This document shows positions 62,402 to 64,000 of a stretch of 64,000 nucleotides of DNA, in pieces. Position 1 is the first letter of the stretch. Every line of letters starts with the position of its first letter. Origin of the DNA: Slackia heliotrinireducens DSM 20476 (GTDB taxonomy: Bacteria > Actinomycetota > Coriobacteriia > Coriobacteriales > Eggerthellaceae); NCBI RefSeq assembly GCF_000023885.1, contig NC_013165.1, positions 744,001 through 808,000 of the forward strand, written 5' to 3'. The notes under the pieces were generated by a model that worked only from the letters and a program-made list of their open reading frames with translations, had not been told where the DNA came from and made no database searches. The position numbers were made by a program, and so were the translations under genes.

Positions 62402-63175
62402 ATGAGCGATAGAGAGTGCATCTTCAGCCTCCAGAACATCGAGAAGAGCTTCGGCAGCAACACCGTGCTCAAGGACATCAGCCTTTCGGTGTATCAAGGC
62501 GACGTGGTGAGCATTATCGGTTCGTCCGGCGGCGGCAAGTCCACGCTTCTGCGTTGCGCCACGCTGCTGGAACGGTTCGAAAAGGGCAGCCTGACCTACG
62601 GCGATTTGCCGGTGGCCACGGCCGACGCCCAGGGCAACGCCGTTTACGGCGACAAGAAGACCCTGCAGCAGGCGCGCCAGCGCTTCGGTCTGGTGTTCCA
62701 GAACTTCAACCTGTTCCCACATCGCACGGTTCTGCAGAACGTCATGGACGCCCCTGTGCGAGTGGCCAAAATGGACAAGGACCAAGCCCGCGACAAGGCG
62801 ATGGGCCTCATCGAACGCATGGGCCTTTCCGGTAAGGAAGACATGGTGCCTTGCGAACTGTCCGGCGGCCAGCAGCAGCGTGTGTCCATTGCACGCGCCC
62901 TGTGCCTCGACCCTGACGTGGTGTTTTTCGACGAGCCCACTTCGGCGCTTGACCCCGAGCTGACCCGCGAGGTGCTCAAGGTCATCAAGAGCCTGGCGGC
63001 CGAGCATCGCACCATGGTCATCGTTACCCACGAGATCGGTTTCGCCCGCGACGTGGCCGACCGCGTCGTGTTCATGGACGGCGGCCTGATTGTGGAAGAC
63101 GGCACGCCCGACCAGGTCATCAACAACCCGCAGCACGAGCGCACCCGTCGCTTCCTCATGCAGGCAACCGACTAG
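62402..63175 (+). CDS. Amino-acid ABC transporter ATP-binding protein
   Basis: A 257-residue ATPase of the polar-amino-acid class (GlnQ type). Walker A SSGGGKST, signature LSGGQQQR, Walker B VVFFDEPTSALDPE and the switch His in IVTHEIGFAR are all present. It starts after TAAGGAGGCATC, 9 bases after the permease stop. Confidence 0.95.
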   Translation: MSDRECIFSLQNIEKSFGSNTVLKDISLSVYQGDVVSIIGSSGGGKSTLLRCATLLERFEKGSLTYGDLPVATADAQGNAVYGDKKTLQQARQRFGLVFQNFNLFPHRTVLQNVMDAPVRVAKMDKDQARDKAMGLIERMGLSGKEDMVPCELSGGQQQRVSIARALCLDPDVVFFDEPTSALDPELTREVLKVIKSLAAEHRTMVIVTHEIGFARDVADRVVFMDGGLIVEDGTPDQVINNPQHERTRRFLMQATD

Positions 63176-63199
63176 TCCTATTCCATATCCGCATCCGAG

Positions 63200-63236
63200 C
63201 GGGGCGGGGGAGCATTTTTCCTCTGCCCCGTTTTTT
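63200..63236 (+). terminator. Terminator of the ABC transporter operon
   Basis: CGGGGC pairs with GCCCCG (inner GGAG/CTCC may extend it), followed by TTTTTT. Confidence 0.8.
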
Positions 63237-63243
63237 GGATAAA

Positions 63244-63307
63244 GTGGACATCGGGGACGAGTGGACATAGGGGACGGAGTGGACATCGGGGACGTAGCCC
63301 TTTGTCC
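63244..63307. repeat. Three tandem 17-18 bp repeats with a REP-like hairpin
   Basis: GTGGACATCGGGGACGA, GTGGACATAGGGGACGGA and GTGGACATCGGGGACGTA stand in tandem (63244-63296). The last GGGGAC can pair with the following GTCCC (63303-63307), a REP-like arrangement. Confidence 0.6.
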
Positions 63308-63385
63308 CTTTTTCGGCGAGGCATCGGCTAGGTCGGAGTGCAATCTTATCGCATCCCGCTCCTTGGCCCGAAACCCTCGTTTTCC

Positions 63386-63533
63386 GCCAGGAAAAACAAG
63401 TAGTGTACGACTTCGCGCCGGAATGGGTTGCGCGTGTCATATCGGTACGCGTCTGAACTGGGGCTATGTGCGGGCATGCATTTCGAGGAGCGAAGCGGGG
63501 CCGAACGGTCGTACACTAGTTGATTCTCTTGGC
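63386..63533. repeat. Inverted-repeat element C (148 bp)
   Basis: 26-bp ends that match in 22 positions: GCCAGGAAAAACAAG..GTGTACGAC (63386-63411) against the reversed 63508-63533. Both arms share AGTGTACG with the inner edge of elements A and B. Confidence 0.55.
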
Positions 63534-63737
63534 GCAGAAGTGGGCTTCGGGCCGGAGGAGCAGGCTGGAATGGTGGGGAGCGCCCCTGCTGACACATCGA
63601 GCGACAAGGGGGCGCGGTTCCCTCTGCCCCAATTGTATAAAGAACGATACTGATGTGTCAGTCGGAAGCGTCCCTACTGACACAGGAAGGGCCCCGGAAA
63701 CCCGGAGCCCTTCGGGGTGCCTAGCATTGTGCCGCGG

Positions 63738-64000
63738 CTATGCCCTCGGCTTCAGCAGGCCATAGCCGCCGTTCTCACGACGGTACAGAACGTTGACCTC
63801 GTTGGTGTCACGGTCGGTGTACACGAAGAAGTCGTGGCCCAGAAGGTCGATCTGCACGCAGGCCTGTTCTTCGGTCATGGGCGTGAACTCGACTTCCTTC
63901 ACGCGGACGACTTCGTCATCGGCGGAAAGCTCGGCCATGAGCGCGTCGAAATCGGGGTCGGCGGCGGTGCGGATGGTTTCGCCGTCACGCTTCTCGATGA
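63738..64000 (-). CDS. hpf: Ribosome hibernation-promoting factor, C-terminal part
   Basis: The frame is open through the right edge of the window, so the start of the gene lies outside. The visible end (KRDGETIRTAADPDFDAL, then VQIDLLGHDFFVYTDRDTNEV) is the C-terminal dimerisation domain of the long form of HPF/RaiA, which pairs idle ribosomes into 100S particles. The conserved FFVYTDRDTNEVNVLYRR and the final GYGLLKP fit well. Confidence 0.88.
   Translation of the reverse strand, partial: IEKRDGETIRTAADPDFDALMAELSADDEVVRVKEVEFTPMTEEQACVQIDLLGHDFFVYTDRDTNEVNVLYRRENGGYGLLKPRA

Larger units (their letters stand above)
63176..63737. other. Repeat-rich spacer
   Basis: No gene is supported in these 562 bases. 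They hold a terminator, three tandem repeats, a 148-bp inverted-repeat element, and CTGACACA-type inverted repeats (63654-63684). Confidence 0.5.

Noticed and set aside
63244-63296. CRISPR array
   Set aside because: Only three adjacent repeats without spacers, and no cas genes in the window.

Overview
The window looks like chromosome of a high-GC, anaerobic Coriobacteriia member, most likely family Eggerthellaceae (Slackia/Denitrobacterium/Eggerthella relatives). This is inference. It rests on a DMSO-reductase-family respiratory operon driven by a regulator that fuses a 12-helix membrane domain to a LuxR-type helix-turn-helix, on single-chain PurL, and on the GC-rich codon usage. No species can be proven from the sequence alone. 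No rRNA, tRNA, CRISPR array or transposase gene was recognised.

Left part (1-27700), mostly housekeeping: the end of a PAP2 phosphatase, a CorA-type channel, recQ, a small esterase, a MarR regulator with its own operator ahead of a TIM-barrel protein, and a hot-dog thioesterase. On the minus strand follows a compact galactoside operon (GPH transporter, GH36 alpha-galactosidase, galK, galT), with overlapping stop/start codons at each junction. A glycosyltransferase-like protein, gpmA, purL, a metallophosphoesterase, a spermidine-synthase-like protein, aroD and aroE come next. They are followed by a peptide-deformylase homologue that has lost its catalytic glutamate, a membrane-anchored polysaccharide deacetylase and a GNAT acetyltransferase.

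Middle part (27700-46600): aroK sits under a palindromic operator that recurs 33 kb away at an amino-acid ABC transporter. Then comes a signalling block: a Hanks-type kinase with a multi-helix membrane tail, an FHA protein, an EF-hand/leucine-rich membrane protein and three zinc-ribbon proteins. Next are an orphan ribbon-helix-helix protein with an unusual repeat-rich promoter, a secreted nuclease, and a PadR / P1B-type ATPase / small membrane protein / HMA protein locus. The ATPase carries the SCA motif of the P1B-6 class, so I read this locus as a candidate ferrosome (Fez-like) iron-storage organelle system. An M18 aminopeptidase, guaB, a coiled-coil plus double-psi-barrel cell-wall protein that seems to start at ATT, and two paralogous XRE regulators sharing one operator complete this part.

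Right part (46900-64000): leuS, a YdcF-like protein, a multi-cluster ferredoxin, and the LuxR/12-TM regulator divergent from a respiratory operon (catalytic subunit, two different DmsB-like ferredoxin subunits, TorD-type chaperone, DmsC-type anchor). Next is an accessory island: a gene with a DUF559/Vsr-like C-terminus lying between two ~172-bp elements with matching 22-bp inverted ends. The window closes with a polar amino-acid ABC transporter operon, a repeat-rich spacer, and the 3' end of the hibernation-promoting factor gene.
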